From Chloroflexi bacterium HGW-Chloroflexi-10 (GTDB taxonomy: Bacteria > Chloroflexota > Anaerolineae > Anaerolineales > Anaerolineaceae): a stretch of DNA of 64,000 bases. Below the pieces are notes generated by a model that had not been told where the DNA came from, ran no database searches, and saw only the letters and a list, made by a program, of their open reading frames with translations. The stretch is from NCBI GenBank assembly GCA_002840755.1, contig PHBZ01000020.1:62001-126000 (forward strand). Direction: 5' to 3'. Of this stretch, positions 8,832 through 19,360 are shown piece by piece (position 1 is the stretch's first letter; the number at the start of each line of letters is the position of its first letter). Made by a program: the position numbers and the translations under genes.

Positions 8832-9866
8832 ATGACGCTATATATTATCCGCAGAATTTTACAAGCTATTCCCCTGTTGTTTATCATCAGCCTGATGTTA
8901 TTCATTTTGATGATCAATACGGGTGATCCCCTGGCAACTATGGGTGGACGCAGAGTAACCCGTCCTGAAGACCGTCTGAGATTGTCTCGTCAATTGGGGT
9001 TAGACCAGCCTATTTACAAGCAATATCTCTTTTGGTTGATCGGCAATGATTGGACAAAGATAGATATGGATGGAGATGGAATATTTGAAACTCGCGGAAC
9101 CCGTAAAGGGATCTTGCGGGCAGATTTCGGCACTTCACTGGTCAGGCGAGGTATTGCGGTATCGGAAATCATCATGGAGCGCTTGCCCAACACACTGATT
9201 TTGATGATTCCTGTTGAGATCATCGTGATTGCTATATCCCTTGCTGTGGGAGTATACTCCGCCTTACGTCAATATACGGTGACTGACCATATTATTACAG
9301 GGCTATCGTTTGTCGGGTATTCAATGCCCATCTTTTTTATTGCACTGCTTTCGATGTATATTTTTGGCGTTAATTTCAAACAGTGGGGGCTACCGTATCT
9401 ACCGACAGTAGGCATGTTTGATCCCAAGGTAGGAAAGACGATTGGTCAGGTTATTTTACATATGATATTACCAATTTTCAGTTTAACAGTTATTACCTCA
9501 GCAGGTTATAGCCGATTCGTGCGTTCTCAAATGCTCGAAGTAATCAGTGAGGATTATATCCGCACAGCCCGAGCAAAAGGGTTGCCTAATCGCATGGTGG
9601 TAACCGGGCATGCCCTGAAGAATGCAGCACTGCCATTGGTTACTATCGTGGGATTGGATATACCCCTTCTTTTAGGCGGTGCAGTAGTGACAGAGAGTAT
9701 CTTCGCCTGGCCAGGCATGGGGCGTTTATTCATCGATCATCTATCACGGTCGGATACACCGGTAGTGATGGGCATCTTGATGATGATTTCGGTAGCAGTG
9801 ATCTTTTCGCAACTGGTTACCGATATAGTTTACGCCTGGTTGGATCCAAGGATCCGGTATACATAA
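8832..9866 (+). CDS. ABC transporter permease, DppB/OppB type
   Basis: 344 residues with an N-terminal membrane segment (about 9-29) and a C-terminal binding-protein-dependent transport domain. The cytoplasmic EAA loop that docks the ATPases is visible as ARAKGLPNRMVVTGHALKNA. An insert at about residues 75-95 contains the acidic motif DMDGDG, which looks like a calcium-binding loop and is not part of the classical E. coli DppB. It pairs with the DppC-type permease encoded next. The start is preceded by GGAG. Confidence 0.9.
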   Translation: MTLYIIRRILQAIPLLFIISLMLFILMINTGDPLATMGGRRVTRPEDRLRLSRQLGLDQPIYKQYLFWLIGNDWTKIDMDGDGIFETRGTRKGILRADFGTSLVRRGIAVSEIIMERLPNTLILMIPVEIIVIAISLAVGVYSALRQYTVTDHIITGLSFVGYSMPIFFIALLSMYIFGVNFKQWGLPYLPTVGMFDPKVGKTIGQVILHMILPIFSLTVITSAGYSRFVRSQMLEVISEDYIRTARAKGLPNRMVVTGHALKNAALPLVTIVGLDIPLLLGGAVVTESIFAWPGMGRLFIDHLSRSDTPVVMGILMMISVAVIFSQLVTDIVYAWLDPRIRYT

Positions 9867-9906
9867 GAATCTCTAAGAAATCCAGGATCTAATTCAGGAG
9901 ATGCGA

Positions 9907-10860
9907 ATGATAGGAAAAGCTGAAAGTGATGTCATAAAATCACAAGAAGATTTCAAAACAGAGCCACTAACCCCGGGACAACTGGTATGGATGCGTTTCA
10001 AACGTCATAAAATGGCCGTTTTTGGAATAATCATCTTGTTTTTATTGATTTTATACTCGTTTGGGGGAGCATTTTTTTTCTCAGAGGCCGAGGCAAATTT
10101 TACCGATACAAAAATTCGACTAACTGCTCCCTCGGCAGAACATCCTTTTGGTACCGATACCGTTGGGCGGGATATTTTTTTTCGGACGATCTACGGAGGA
10201 CAGATTTCTCTCTTGATTGGGTTATCCGCCGTGATTGTCGAGGTATTCCTGGGTGTACTCATAGGAGCAATTGCCGGATATTATGGCGGGTGGATAGACA
10301 GCTTATTAATGCGTTTTACTGAAGCCATGTTCAATATTCCTCAATTATTTTTACTCCTGGTAATGGCTAAATTCTTTGGTAATTCAGTACCCAACCTTAA
10401 TTTTCTGGGCCGAGAGTTCAGCGGCAGCGTGGTTGTAATCATAGTGATCATTGGCATTACCAGTTGGATGTATCTGGCTCGTATTGTCCGCGCTAATTTC
10501 TTATCGTTTAAGGAGCGAGAATTTGTATTAGCCGCTCACACCACAGGTACATCCAACCTCTCAATCATCTTTGAGCACATACTTCCCAACAGTATTGCTC
10601 CCATTATTGTATCGGGCACATTGAGTGTGGCAAACGCAATCCTATCCGAAGCTTATATCAGCTTCTTGGGGCTAGGGGTCCAACCACCTACAGCCACCTG
10701 GGGAAATATGCTTGAAGGCGCTTATAACTATATTGAAACTGCCCCCTGGTTGTGGATTTTCCCCGGCTTGTTTATAGTCCTGACTGTGCTCTCGATCAAT
10801 TTTGTTGGAGATGGTTTGCGCGACGCAGTCGATCCACATGCCTTGGTCAACGCCGGATAG
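9907..10860 (+). CDS. ABC transporter permease, DppC/OppC type
   Basis: 317 residues from the chosen start. The frame also opens at ATG 9901, but CAGGAG ends at 9900 and would touch that codon, while it lies six bases before the ATG at 9907. The protein has the OppC N-terminal segment, the HPFGTDTVGRDIFFR motif before the transport domain, and the EAA loop around FVLAAHTTGTSNLSIIFEH. It forms the second half of the membrane channel. It follows the DppB-type gene by 40 bases. Confidence 0.9.
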   Translation: MIGKAESDVIKSQEDFKTEPLTPGQLVWMRFKRHKMAVFGIIILFLLILYSFGGAFFFSEAEANFTDTKIRLTAPSAEHPFGTDTVGRDIFFRTIYGGQISLLIGLSAVIVEVFLGVLIGAIAGYYGGWIDSLLMRFTEAMFNIPQLFLLLVMAKFFGNSVPNLNFLGREFSGSVVVIIVIIGITSWMYLARIVRANFLSFKEREFVLAAHTTGTSNLSIIFEHILPNSIAPIIVSGTLSVANAILSEAYISFLGLGVQPPTATWGNMLEGAYNYIETAPWLWIFPGLFIVLTVLSINFVGDGLRDAVDPHALVNAG

Positions 10861-10869
10861 GAGCGGATC

Positions 10870-11859
10870 ATGGATCCCATATTAGCCTTAAAAAACTTAG
10901 AAGTAAAATTCAACACCCTTGGCGGGGTTGTTAATGCAGTTAATGGTGTCTCCTTTTCTGTAGAGCCTGGTAAGACTCTGGGAATTGTAGGTGAAAGCGG
11001 CTGCGGGAAGAGCGTTAGTGTCCTTTCAATCATGCGCCTGATCCCCGAACCCCCAGGAAAAATTGTCGGTGGAAAAGTTATGTTTCGGGGAGAAAACCTT
11101 CTGGAATTTAACCAACTCAAGATGGAAAGCATTCGCGGTGCCAGGATTGGCATGGTATTTCAAGATCCGATGACCTCTCTCAATCCGGTGCTAACCATTG
11201 GAAGGCAAATCAGTGAAGCCATGATAGTACACAAAGGTCTTTCTCGCGCTGAGGCCGAACATCACTCCATAGAAATCCTAAACCTGGTTGGCATTGCCAA
11301 CCCCAAACAACGCATCAAAGAATACCCACACCAATTTTCGGGTGGGATGCGTCAACGGGTAATGATCGCTATGGCACTATCCTGTAGCCCTGATATTTTG
11401 ATCGCCGATGAACCAACCACAGCCCTGGATGTCACTATCCAGGCCCAAATCGTTGACCTGACCAAACGTTTGCAATCTGAGCTTGGTATGGCCGTCATCT
11501 GGATCACCCACGACTTGGGCGTTATTGCCGAATTGGCAGACAGGATGGTGGTGATGTACGCAGGATATGTCGTCGAAGAGGCCGATGTATTTAATCTTTA
11601 TGAAAATCCAAATCATCCCTATACACTTTCCCTGCTCAAATCTTTACCCCGTATAGACAGCCGCCGTGGCGGTGAACGTCTGGCAACTATTCCCGGTTTC
11701 CCACCAGATGCGACTACCAATATGCCAGGCTGTCCTTTTGCACCGCGATGCAACTTCGCAGTAGACCATTGTTTGCACGAAAATCCTCCATTGGTCTTGA
11801 TCAACAGTGATCACAAAACAGCCTGTTGGGTAGATATCACCACGGGTAAGGAGCGATAA
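10870..11859 (+). CDS. ABC transporter ATPase, DppD/OppD type
   Basis: 329 residues. Walker A GESGCGKS, signature FSGGMRQR and Walker [13 protein letters not shown] are all intact, so it should hydrolyse ATP. The C-terminal oligopeptide/dipeptide extension has the cysteine cluster beginning CPFAPRC and continuing to a later Cys-Trp, which in DppD-type subunits can hold an iron-sulfur cluster. It pairs with the DppF-type ATPase encoded five bases downstream. AGGAG ribosome binding site. Confidence 0.92.
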   Translation: MDPILALKNLEVKFNTLGGVVNAVNGVSFSVEPGKTLGIVGESGCGKSVSVLSIMRLIPEPPGKIVGGKVMFRGENLLEFNQLKMESIRGARIGMVFQDPMTSLNPVLTIGRQISEAMIVHKGLSRAEAEHHSIEILNLVGIANPKQRIKEYPHQFSGGMRQRVMIAMALSCSPDILIADEPTTALDVTIQAQIVDLTKRLQSELGMAVIWITHDLGVIAELADRMVVMYAGYVVEEADVFNLYENPNHPYTLSLLKSLPRIDSRRGGERLATIPGFPPDATTNMPGCPFAPRCNFAVDHCLHENPPLVLINSDHKTACWVDITTGKER

Positions 11860-11864
11860 TCATT

Positions 11865-12836
11865 ATGGAAATACTCGTACAAGTAAGTGGACTTAAAAAA
11901 TATTTTCCCATTACCCGGGGCATATTGGTCCAACGTGAAGTGGGTGCTGTAAAAGCGGTTGATGACGTTAGCTTTGATATCTACCGTGGCGAAACATTAG
12001 GTCTGGTCGGCGAGAGCGGCTGTGGCAAGACGACAACTGGTCGAACACTGATCCAGTTATACAAACCCACCGGTGGACAGGTGCTTTTTAAAGGACAAAA
12101 TCTGGCGCAGATGAAGAGTAAAGACCTGCGTGGATTACGTAAACACATGCAGATGATTTTCCAGGACCCCTACGCCTCCCTCAATCCGCGTTGGACAATT
12201 TCGCGAATTATCGGTGAACCCCTACGGGTACATAAGATTAACCACGACAAAACTTACCTTGAACGTGTTAAAGAACTCTTGGAAACAGTACGCCTTACCA
12301 CGAATTGCATGAATCGGTATCCCCATGAATTTTCCGGAGGACAACGTCAGCGCATCGGTATCGCTCGGGCATTGGCTTCAAATCCGGATTTTATCGTCTG
12401 TGATGAACCCATCTCAGCTTTGGATGTTTCCATTCAGGCTCAGATTGTTAACCTTCTCGAAGATTTACAAGCGCAGTTCGACCTGACTTACCTCTTTATC
12501 GCTCACGACCTCAGCATGGTTCGCCATATATGCAATCGCGTGGCGGTGATGTATTTAGGCAAGATCGTTGAACTGGCAAACCGGGATGATTTATACGACG
12601 ATGCCTTGCACCCATACACACAGGCACTACTCTCCGCTGTACCAATACCTGACCCACGCGCTACTCGAGCTCGCCATCGAATTATCCTCGAGGGTGATCC
12701 CCCCAGTCCCGCTAATCCACCATCAGGATGCCGCTTTCACCCCAGATGTTCGCTCGCTAAAGCACATTGTAAAACAGATATCCCAATTTGGCGAGAGATA
12801 CGACCCAATCATTGGATTGCCTGCCACGAGGTGTAA
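11865..12836 (+). CDS. ABC transporter ATPase, DppF/OppF type
   Basis: 323 residues. Walker [13 protein letters not shown], signature FSGGQRQR and Walker [11 protein letters not shown] are intact. The C-terminal region carries the family extension with [11 protein letters not shown]. It is the second ATPase of the importer. The ribosome binding site AAGGAG overlaps the end of the preceding gene, which suggests coupled translation. Confidence 0.92.
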   Translation: MEILVQVSGLKKYFPITRGILVQREVGAVKAVDDVSFDIYRGETLGLVGESGCGKTTTGRTLIQLYKPTGGQVLFKGQNLAQMKSKDLRGLRKHMQMIFQDPYASLNPRWTISRIIGEPLRVHKINHDKTYLERVKELLETVRLTTNCMNRYPHEFSGGQRQRIGIARALASNPDFIVCDEPISALDVSIQAQIVNLLEDLQAQFDLTYLFIAHDLSMVRHICNRVAVMYLGKIVELANRDDLYDDALHPYTQALLSAVPIPDPRATRARHRIILEGDPPSPANPPSGCRFHPRCSLAKAHCKTDIPIWREIRPNHWIACHEV

Positions 12837-12875
12837 ACAACACAATTGTGATCAAATAACTTAAAAGGAAACCAT

Positions 12876-14684
12876 ATGTCCGCAAATCTTGATCTTGAAA
12901 CCTTAATGCATGTTCCCTATGTGGATCCTGACTTGGGATATGATTTGTCTCCGGATGGCTCACAGTTGGCTTTTTCATGGAACGCCAACGGTCGTTGGGA
13001 AATCTACTGTCTGAACTTAAATGGTTCCGACATACCCAAACAATTATCCACTGGCGAAGGAGCCAAATTTTCTCCGCGCTTCAGCCCAAATGGAGAATCC
13101 TTAGCCTATGTAGTTGATCACGATGGCGGCGAGAATTACGATATTCATGTATTTGAATTTGCAACTGGCGTCCAAACCAATCTCACCCCCCAGACTCCCG
13201 AAGCGTTAACATCCTCATTCGCCTGGTCACCGGATAATGCCTGGATAGCACTCTGCTCAGACCGCGATGGTCGCTTCGACACGTATATCATGCCTTCAAA
13301 AGGTGGAAAATTACGCAAAGTGCTTGACCAATCCAGTCCTGATTGGGTTGTCCGTTGGTCGCCGGATGGAAAGTATTTAGCCGTTGTTTCGGAGGCAGAA
13401 GGCTCGGATTATTACACTACACTTGTTCCGCTAGATGGAGAAAAACCTTTGGTGATCTCTTTGGATGATCAGCCAATTTGCGCAAAGGATGCGCATTGGT
13501 CGCCAACTGGCAGCCATCTGGCATTTGCATCCAATGTATCCGGCATTTTTCAGATCGGTATCTTTGATATCTCAACAAGTAGGATTACCTGGATAACCAA
13601 GGGAAAAGGTGAAAAAGAATTCCCGGATTGGTCCCCAGATGGTGAACGTCTCGTTTATGTAAAAAGTTACGGCCCGGCTTGTTATTTAGCTGTCCAGCAG
13701 CTCAATGGGTCAGATAGTTCTGAATACCAGATTGAGCCCGGTGTGATCTACGAGCCCAGATTCACAACAGATGGTGAGCGACTACTTTTTATCTTCGATA
13801 ATCCATGTCACCCCGGTGATCTGTGGGAATTACATCTCACTACAGGTCAATTCCGGCAGCTAACTTTCTCGCTTCCTGAGGATATTTCAAAAGACAGTTT
13901 TGTGCTACCTGAACAAGTTCTCTATCCTAGTCTGGATGGAGCAGAAGTGCCGGCTCTGCTGTACCGCCCGACACAGAACACCACACCACCTCCGGCAGTC
14001 GTTATGGTGCATGGTGGACCCAACTGGCTGGCACAAATTACCTGGGATCCGTTGTTACAACACATGCTCAGCCGCGGTTGGGTTGTGCTGCAACCCAATT
14101 ATCGTGGCTCGACGGGTTATGGCCGTGATTGGCAATTGGCCTCCCGATTTGATCTGGGTGGCGTTGATACCGAGGACGTAGTCGCCGGAGCAGATTATCT
14201 TGCCCGGGAGCATCTTGCCGATCCCAACCGTATCGCCGTCACCGGACGTAGTTGGGGTGGCTACCTGACCATGACCTGTCTGACTCAGTTCCCCGAGCGC
14301 TGGGCGGCAGGTTCAGCCTCTGTTCCTTTCTTGAACTGGTTCACCAGCCATGCAAATTCACGCCACGATTTGCAGCATTGGGATCGTGAGAATTTTGGAG
14401 ATCCCAAAAAAGATTACGACCTGTGGTATCAACACTCGCCATATTTTTTCTTAGAGCGCATTCAAGCCCCAGTACAATTACTTTGCGGCGCGAACGATGT
14501 ACGTTGTCCGGCAAGTGAGTCAGCTCAGGCTCATGAAAAACTAATTGCTCTGGGCAAAGAATGTGACTATATATCTTACCCCGATGAAGGACATGCTTTC
14601 TTGAAAATTGAAAATCAAGTTGATGCCAAAAAGCGGCGGGCTGAATTTCTGGCCAAAATTTTTGAAAGAAAAAAAGGAGAATAA
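12876..14684 (+). CDS. S9 family serine peptidase (prolyl oligopeptidase/acylaminoacyl peptidase-like)
   Basis: 602 residues. The N-terminal half (about 15-330) is a beta-propeller with TolB/WD-like blades, each showing a W/FSPDG motif; the C-terminal half (about 345-600) is the alpha/beta hydrolase peptidase. Catalytic residues are visible: Ser459 in GRSWGG, Asp541 in CGANDVRC, and His573 in DEGHAF. No signal peptide, so it is cytoplasmic, in keeping with cleavage of imported peptides. Within S9 it could be an acylaminoacyl peptidase, dipeptidyl peptidase or prolyl oligopeptidase; the sequence alone does not decide. Two bases separate it from the next gene. Confidence 0.88.
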   Translation: MSANLDLETLMHVPYVDPDLGYDLSPDGSQLAFSWNANGRWEIYCLNLNGSDIPKQLSTGEGAKFSPRFSPNGESLAYVVDHDGGENYDIHVFEFATGVQTNLTPQTPEALTSSFAWSPDNAWIALCSDRDGRFDTYIMPSKGGKLRKVLDQSSPDWVVRWSPDGKYLAVVSEAEGSDYYTTLVPLDGEKPLVISLDDQPICAKDAHWSPTGSHLAFASNVSGIFQIGIFDISTSRITWITKGKGEKEFPDWSPDGERLVYVKSYGPACYLAVQQLNGSDSSEYQIEPGVIYEPRFTTDGERLLFIFDNPCHPGDLWELHLTTGQFRQLTFSLPEDISKDSFVLPEQVLYPSLDGAEVPALLYRPTQNTTPPPAVVMVHGGPNWLAQITWDPLLQHMLSRGWVVLQPNYRGSTGYGRDWQLASRFDLGGVDTEDVVAGADYLAREHLADPNRIAVTGRSWGGYLTMTCLTQFPERWAAGSASVPFLNWFTSHANSRHDLQHWDRENFGDPKKDYDLWYQHSPYFFLERIQAPVQLLCGANDVRCPASESAQAHEKLIALGKECDYISYPDEGHAFLKIENQVDAKKRRAEFLAKIFERKKGE

Positions 14685-14686
14685 TT

Positions 14687-15508
14687 ATGAACGATCAACA
14701 CCAATGGCGTTATGACCGCCTAAGTTGGCCGCAGATGAAAGCCGCCATTGCCCGAAAACCCCAGCCGGTTGTCGCAATCCCTTTTGGTGCTGTAGAGGAT
14801 CACGGGCCGCACCTGCCTCTCTCTACGGATAATGATATTTTAGAAGCAATCCTCAAGGAAACCGCCCAGCGCAGTCAGGGCGAACTCCTGATTCTGCCAA
14901 CCATACCCTTCGGCCTGGACGAGCATCATATGGATTTTCCAGGAACAATCAGCATCCAGATGGAAACCAGCCTGGCGTATGTCGCCCAAACAGCGATCTC
15001 GGTTGCCAGGCATGGTTTTACCCACATCCTTATTGTCAATGGACACGGTTCAAACCACCCCATCACAGACCTGGCGGCTCGTAAATGCGTGCTGGAAACC
15101 GGAATGATCTGTGCTAACACCACTATTAATGCGGCTATTGACCCCACCCTGGCTGCCGAAGTGATCGAGAAATATCGTCAGGGTGGACCGGGCAGTATCT
15201 CCCATGCTGGTGAATTTGAAACTGCGATCATGCTGCACATCCTGCCGGAATACGTGCAAATGGATAAAGCCCAACGTGAACTGGGTCAAATTAAACTCAA
15301 ATATTTCAACTGGGATCATCCCGAACCATCAGTTTTCGGATGGCAAGATTTTTGGTCCCGGATGTCGGTAACCGGGATATGCGGTGATGCTGCCGCAGCA
15401 ACAGCTGAGTTTGGCAAGTTGGCATTTGAAGCGACTGTTACACATTTTTTGGAAATGGTACTCGAATTCCGCACCATTCCCTTGCGAGAACGTGTCGATC
15501 ATCATTAA
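14687..15508 (+). CDS. Creatininase family metal-dependent amidohydrolase
   Basis: 273 residues, normal for the creatininase family. The metal-binding pattern is clear: GAVEDHGPHLPLSTD (Glu37, His39, Asp48), NGHGSNHP, and SHAGEFETAIML with the last Glu as a ligand. Family members open cyclic amides such as creatinine, or act on amides such as the mycofactocin peptide (MftE) and N-formamides. The true substrate is unknown. Between two peptidases and after an importer, it probably works on the imported compound or a breakdown product. Confidence 0.85.
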   Translation: MNDQHQWRYDRLSWPQMKAAIARKPQPVVAIPFGAVEDHGPHLPLSTDNDILEAILKETAQRSQGELLILPTIPFGLDEHHMDFPGTISIQMETSLAYVAQTAISVARHGFTHILIVNGHGSNHPITDLAARKCVLETGMICANTTINAAIDPTLAAEVIEKYRQGGPGSISHAGEFETAIMLHILPEYVQMDKAQRELGQIKLKYFNWDHPEPSVFGWQDFWSRMSVTGICGDAAAATAEFGKLAFEATVTHFLEMVLEFRTIPLRERVDHH

Positions 15509-15550
15509 TATCATACCGAATAGAAACAGCTCGAAAGAAGGAAATACTCT

Positions 15551-16738
15551 ATGTTAGAAAAAGCACGATCTTTACAACAACAAATGATAACCTGGCGCCG
15601 TGATTTTCATATGTACCCGGAATTGAGTTTCGCAGAGGTTCGTACAGCGAGCAAAATTGCGGAAATAGCCGCTGAAATTGGTTACCGGGTTAGGACTGGT
15701 GTCGGTAAGACAGGCGTCGTGGCTGAGATAGGTGAAGGTAAACCAGTGGTTGCCATCCGTGCGGATATGGATGCTCTCCCCATAAGTGAATCCAACAAGG
15801 TTCCTTATAAATCGAAAACCAAAGGTGTCATGCATGCTTGTGGTCATGATGTTCATATAGCAATTGCGTTGGGTGCAGCTAAACTGCTGTCACAAGAGAA
15901 CTTTCCAGGGATTGTGCGCTTTATATTTCAACCAGCTGAGGAAGTGGAAGACGAAGAAGGGTTAAGCGGTGCCCCACGGATGATTGAGGATGGAGCTATC
16001 AAAGATGTCAGCTGTGTGCTGGCTCTGCATGTAGATGCTTCGCTCAACACTGGCGAGATAAAAATCGCCACAGAGTATGCATCAGCCGGGGTAGATACCT
16101 TTTATATAAAAATACTAGGGAAGGGAGGGCATGGTTCGACTCCGCATAAAGTAATTGACCCAATCTTCATCAGCGGCCATTTGATTCTGGCTATTCATGG
16201 GATCGTTTCAAGACGCCTTCGGCCTTTTGATCCCGCTGTAATCAGCATTGGTACTATTCAAGGTGGCCAATTAAGCAATGTGATATCAGAAGAGGTTAAT
16301 CTGTCTGGTACGATTCGTTTCTTAAACCCAATAGTTCAGCAGAGCATCCATACTGAGATTGAAAATTTCTGTCAAATAACCCGGGCTATGGGTGGGGATT
16401 ATGAGCTGAAGATCCAGGTGGGATACCCCCCCATGCATAATCATATTGAAACAGTGGATTTATTAAAATCAGTCGCAGCTGATTTGATAGGCAATAATAA
16501 TATAATCACCCCTGAAACTGAAATGGGGGCCGAAGATTTCGGCTTCTTCTTACAGAAAACCAAAGGCGCTATGTTTATGCTGGGGTGTAAAATCGAAGGT
16601 GATACCCGGCGGCATCACGACCCTAAATTTGATGTTAATGAGAACTGTATGCCGATCGGCGCGGCTATTTTCAGCCAGACTGCGCTCCGTATCTTGCGTA
16701 AACCAATTTCAACTATTCACCGAGATGTGATTATTTAA
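15551..16738 (+). CDS. M20 family (M20D) metal-dependent amidohydrolase/peptidase
   Basis: 395 residues. Features of the M20D (hippurate/IAA-amino acid hydrolase) group are present: IRADMDALPISE (69-80), MHACGHDVH with Cys97 and His99, the acidic pair near residue 130 in QPAEE, and GAEDFGFF near the C-terminus. Enzymes of this group remove acyl groups from amino acids or split dipeptides. No signal peptide. Last gene of the nine-gene operon; it ends 27 bases from the convergent diguanylate cyclase gene, with no obvious terminator between them. Confidence 0.88.
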   Translation: MLEKARSLQQQMITWRRDFHMYPELSFAEVRTASKIAEIAAEIGYRVRTGVGKTGVVAEIGEGKPVVAIRADMDALPISESNKVPYKSKTKGVMHACGHDVHIAIALGAAKLLSQENFPGIVRFIFQPAEEVEDEEGLSGAPRMIEDGAIKDVSCVLALHVDASLNTGEIKIATEYASAGVDTFYIKILGKGGHGSTPHKVIDPIFISGHLILAIHGIVSRRLRPFDPAVISIGTIQGGQLSNVISEEVNLSGTIRFLNPIVQQSIHTEIENFCQITRAMGGDYELKIQVGYPPMHNHIETVDLLKSVAADLIGNNNIITPETEMGAEDFGFFLQKTKGAMFMLGCKIEGDTRRHHDPKFDVNENCMPIGAAIFSQTALRILRKPISTIHRDVII

Positions 16739-16765
16739 TAAAACTGCAAGTCTTTATACCTTTTT

Positions 16766-19354
16766 CTATTTTCCTTGATATACTCGGACGCAATTTCGGC
16801 CACTATCTTTTGCCTGATACAACGCCTTATCGGATGCATCCAGCATTTTTTCCATGGAACTTAAACCAGAGTGATAAATGGTCACCACACCCAAACTGGC
16901 CGTAGTTGATACCTCTCCGATTGATGTGCTAATTTCTATCTTTTCGATAGATTGCCGAATCCGTTCTGCAATAATCTTTGCTTCATTAATATGTGTACCT
17001 GGCAGAATGATGGCGAACTCTTCTCCACCATAGCGCCCTATCAAATCGGTTTCTCGCAGCGCTGCACGGCAAGCACATGACACCTTCTGTAAAACCATAT
17101 CTCCAATTAAATGTCCAAATGTGTCATTGATATTTTTAAAATGATCGATATCCAGCATAATCGCCGCCAGCGGTGTGCGCTGGCGAATCGCCTGATCAAA
17201 TGCCGATTCAGAAAGTTGATGAAAATAGCGGCGGTTGAAGAGCCCGGTTAATTCATCGGTTTTGGCAAATATATCCAAACGTGAAAACAGGTGCACATTT
17301 TCAAAACCAACGGCTACCTGGGATGCAATGGTGGAAAATAACCCAAAATCCTCCCGATTAAAAAAACCATCCTCCTCAAGGTTCTGAGTTACCAGAGCGC
17401 CAATTACTTTTTCCTTTATCACCATTGGTGCGCCCATGAATCCACGTGGCAAAGGTCCAATATTCTCTCTGCCTTGCTCTTTTAAGAATTGGTTCAAATC
17501 TTGTTGAGAATTGAGAAAAAGAGGTTTGCCGCTATCAATAACATAACCAGTCAAACCTTCTGACAGGTTGTACGTTTTCGGCAGATAAAGATAAGGAGCC
17601 GCGTTTAATTCAACAAACGACCAGTAAGCTTGATCTGGCTCGTGTTCAGCAAATAAAATCACCGGGGATGGTATAAAGCGTTGAATTTGCTTTTCCACTG
17701 AATGGATAAACTGTAGTTTATCTAGATTGGCGGTAGCGATATGGATAATCTCATTTAAAATGGATTGTTCAGTAAGGCGACGATTGACCGCGCTGTATAA
17801 GCGCGCATTTTGCAAGGAAATTGCCACTTGCGCAGCAAAGGCCGCAGAGACACTCAAATCTTCATAGGAAAAATTGTTCAGCCGTCGGCTATCTAAAGTC
17901 AGAAATCCCAAAACCTCCTCTTTTGCATACAACGGAATACACAACAAAGAGTGGACTACGTTATGGGGATGCTGGCGATAACGGGGAAACACTGCCTGGA
18001 CATCCGGGTACATGACCGGATGTCGGTGAATTAAAGCTTGTTGGTTTGGGCTGCCTTCCAAAGGAATATGCATTCCTTGGATTTCCTGCGGATTGGGAAA
18101 TCCACGTATATACTCGATCACTACCTCATCTTTTTTAAGAAGCGCAATATTCGCCGTATCATAAGAAATAACCCGGCCAATCATCTCCAGAGCCAGATTT
18201 AAAGTTTGTTCTACTTCCAATGAAGAATTAATTACCATGGCCGTTTCTTGCAAGGCTTCGGCAACCTGACGCGTTCGTTTTTCTGTTTCAATCATCTTAA
18301 TTCGGTCGGTAATATCCATTAAAAATATTAACCAACCTGCATTTTTCCCGGTACCTCCTAACGCAGAGACCCGCACTTCATAAATAGCTTTTTGAGTACC
18401 GTTTTGATGGCTTACTTCTACAATCTGATTATTTATGTTTTCAATAATTGCAACGAATTCCGGCCAATTGGCAAAGATAATTTTTGCGGATAAACCATAA
18501 TGTTTTTGGCGTGTTTGGTTTTTTCCATTTTCAAAAAAATCATTGATCAATTGCAGCATTGGTTTGTTTAAATCAACTATACGTAATTCTTCATCCAGTA
18601 CCAATAAACTGGATTGAATGTTATCTACCAATACATCGCGCCCTATCGGCGAGAGATCAAAAAAGCGCAGCTTATAAAAACTCCAGGTCATCACCATCGA
18701 AAATATAGTTAAGGAAAATGGTGTCATATCAAATCCCTGGATGGATTGTAACAATTCAAAAGTATAGATAATATTGAGCAAAAGTGTCAGAAACAAACCA
18801 GTCAATAAAATCCACAATTGTTTACGGAAAATATAGCGAAACTTTAATGCAGTGTGTAATACCAACAACATCGCTATTAAAACACATACATAGGCATATC
18901 CTAAAAACCACCAAAACACTGTCCCAAAATTGAAAGTTAAATTATTTCCAAAACCAGTATTGATATATTCGACCGATCGCCAGATTAACCCATGCCTTTC
19001 GTTTGTTAAAGCGAGAACCAATGTTACCAGAGGAAAACTACACAGCAAAACAATCCGAGCAGGATTTATCCCAGTAGAATGATGTGTATAATATAACGCA
19101 AACAATAACAAAAACACCGGAATGGAAATAACACCAAAAAAAGAGAGTTTTACAAATATTATCTTAAGTGCAATCTCAGTAACCAAGTCTTGTAAGCCAG
19201 CGAAGAATACCCAAATAAACAATGATATCTGGACAAACAATAATTGTATACCACCAATTTCCCTGCGTTTTTTCCACACTAGCCAGGTAAGAAAACCTGT
19301 TATCATTGTGGATACAAATAGTAGAATAGTGTGTGGGGATAATGCAGGCACCAT
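16766..19354 (-). CDS. Diguanylate cyclase with 7TM, PAS and two GAF sensor domains
   Basis: 862 residues. An N-terminal seven-helix membrane domain of the HisKA_7TM type (about 1-235) is followed by a PAS domain (about 240-360), two GAF domains (about 375-515 and 525-670) and a C-terminal GGDEF domain. The active-site motif GGEEF (776-780) is intact, and the inhibitory I-site RETD (767-770) stands five residues before it, so it should make cyclic-di-GMP with product feedback. It could feed the exopolysaccharide machinery at 48-60 kb, which carries MshEN-like modules. No Shine-Dalgarno sequence; TATACT ends six bases before the ATG, pointing to a leaderless message. Confidence 0.9.
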   Translation of the reverse strand: MVPALSPHTILLFVSTMITGFLTWLVWKKRREIGGIQLLFVQISLFIWVFFAGLQDLVTEIALKIIFVKLSFFGVISIPVFLLLFALYYTHHSTGINPARIVLLCSFPLVTLVLALTNERHGLIWRSVEYINTGFGNNLTFNFGTVFWWFLGYAYVCVLIAMLLVLHTALKFRYIFRKQLWILLTGLFLTLLLNIIYTFELLQSIQGFDMTPFSLTIFSMVMTWSFYKLRFFDLSPIGRDVLVDNIQSSLLVLDEELRIVDLNKPMLQLINDFFENGKNQTRQKHYGLSAKIIFANWPEFVAIIENINNQIVEVSHQNGTQKAIYEVRVSALGGTGKNAGWLIFLMDITDRIKMIETEKRTRQVAEALQETAMVINSSLEVEQTLNLALEMIGRVISYDTANIALLKKDEVVIEYIRGFPNPQEIQGMHIPLEGSPNQQALIHRHPVMYPDVQAVFPRYRQHPHNVVHSLLCIPLYAKEEVLGFLTLDSRRLNNFSYEDLSVSAAFAAQVAISLQNARLYSAVNRRLTEQSILNEIIHIATANLDKLQFIHSVEKQIQRFIPSPVILFAEHEPDQAYWSFVELNAAPYLYLPKTYNLSEGLTGYVIDSGKPLFLNSQQDLNQFLKEQGRENIGPLPRGFMGAPMVIKEKVIGALVTQNLEEDGFFNREDFGLFSTIASQVAVGFENVHLFSRLDIFAKTDELTGLFNRRYFHQLSESAFDQAIRQRTPLAAIMLDIDHFKNINDTFGHLIGDMVLQKVSCACRAALRETDLIGRYGGEEFAIILPGTHINEAKIIAERIRQSIEKIEISTSIGEVSTTASLGVVTIYHSGLSSMEKMLDASDKALYQAKDSGRNCVRVYQGK

Positions 19355-19360
19355 TTTTTG

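Noticed and set aside
10728..11153. 141-codon minus-strand frame across the DppC/DppD boundary
   Set aside because: Overlaps two strongly supported ATPase and permease genes on the other strand; low-complexity translation.
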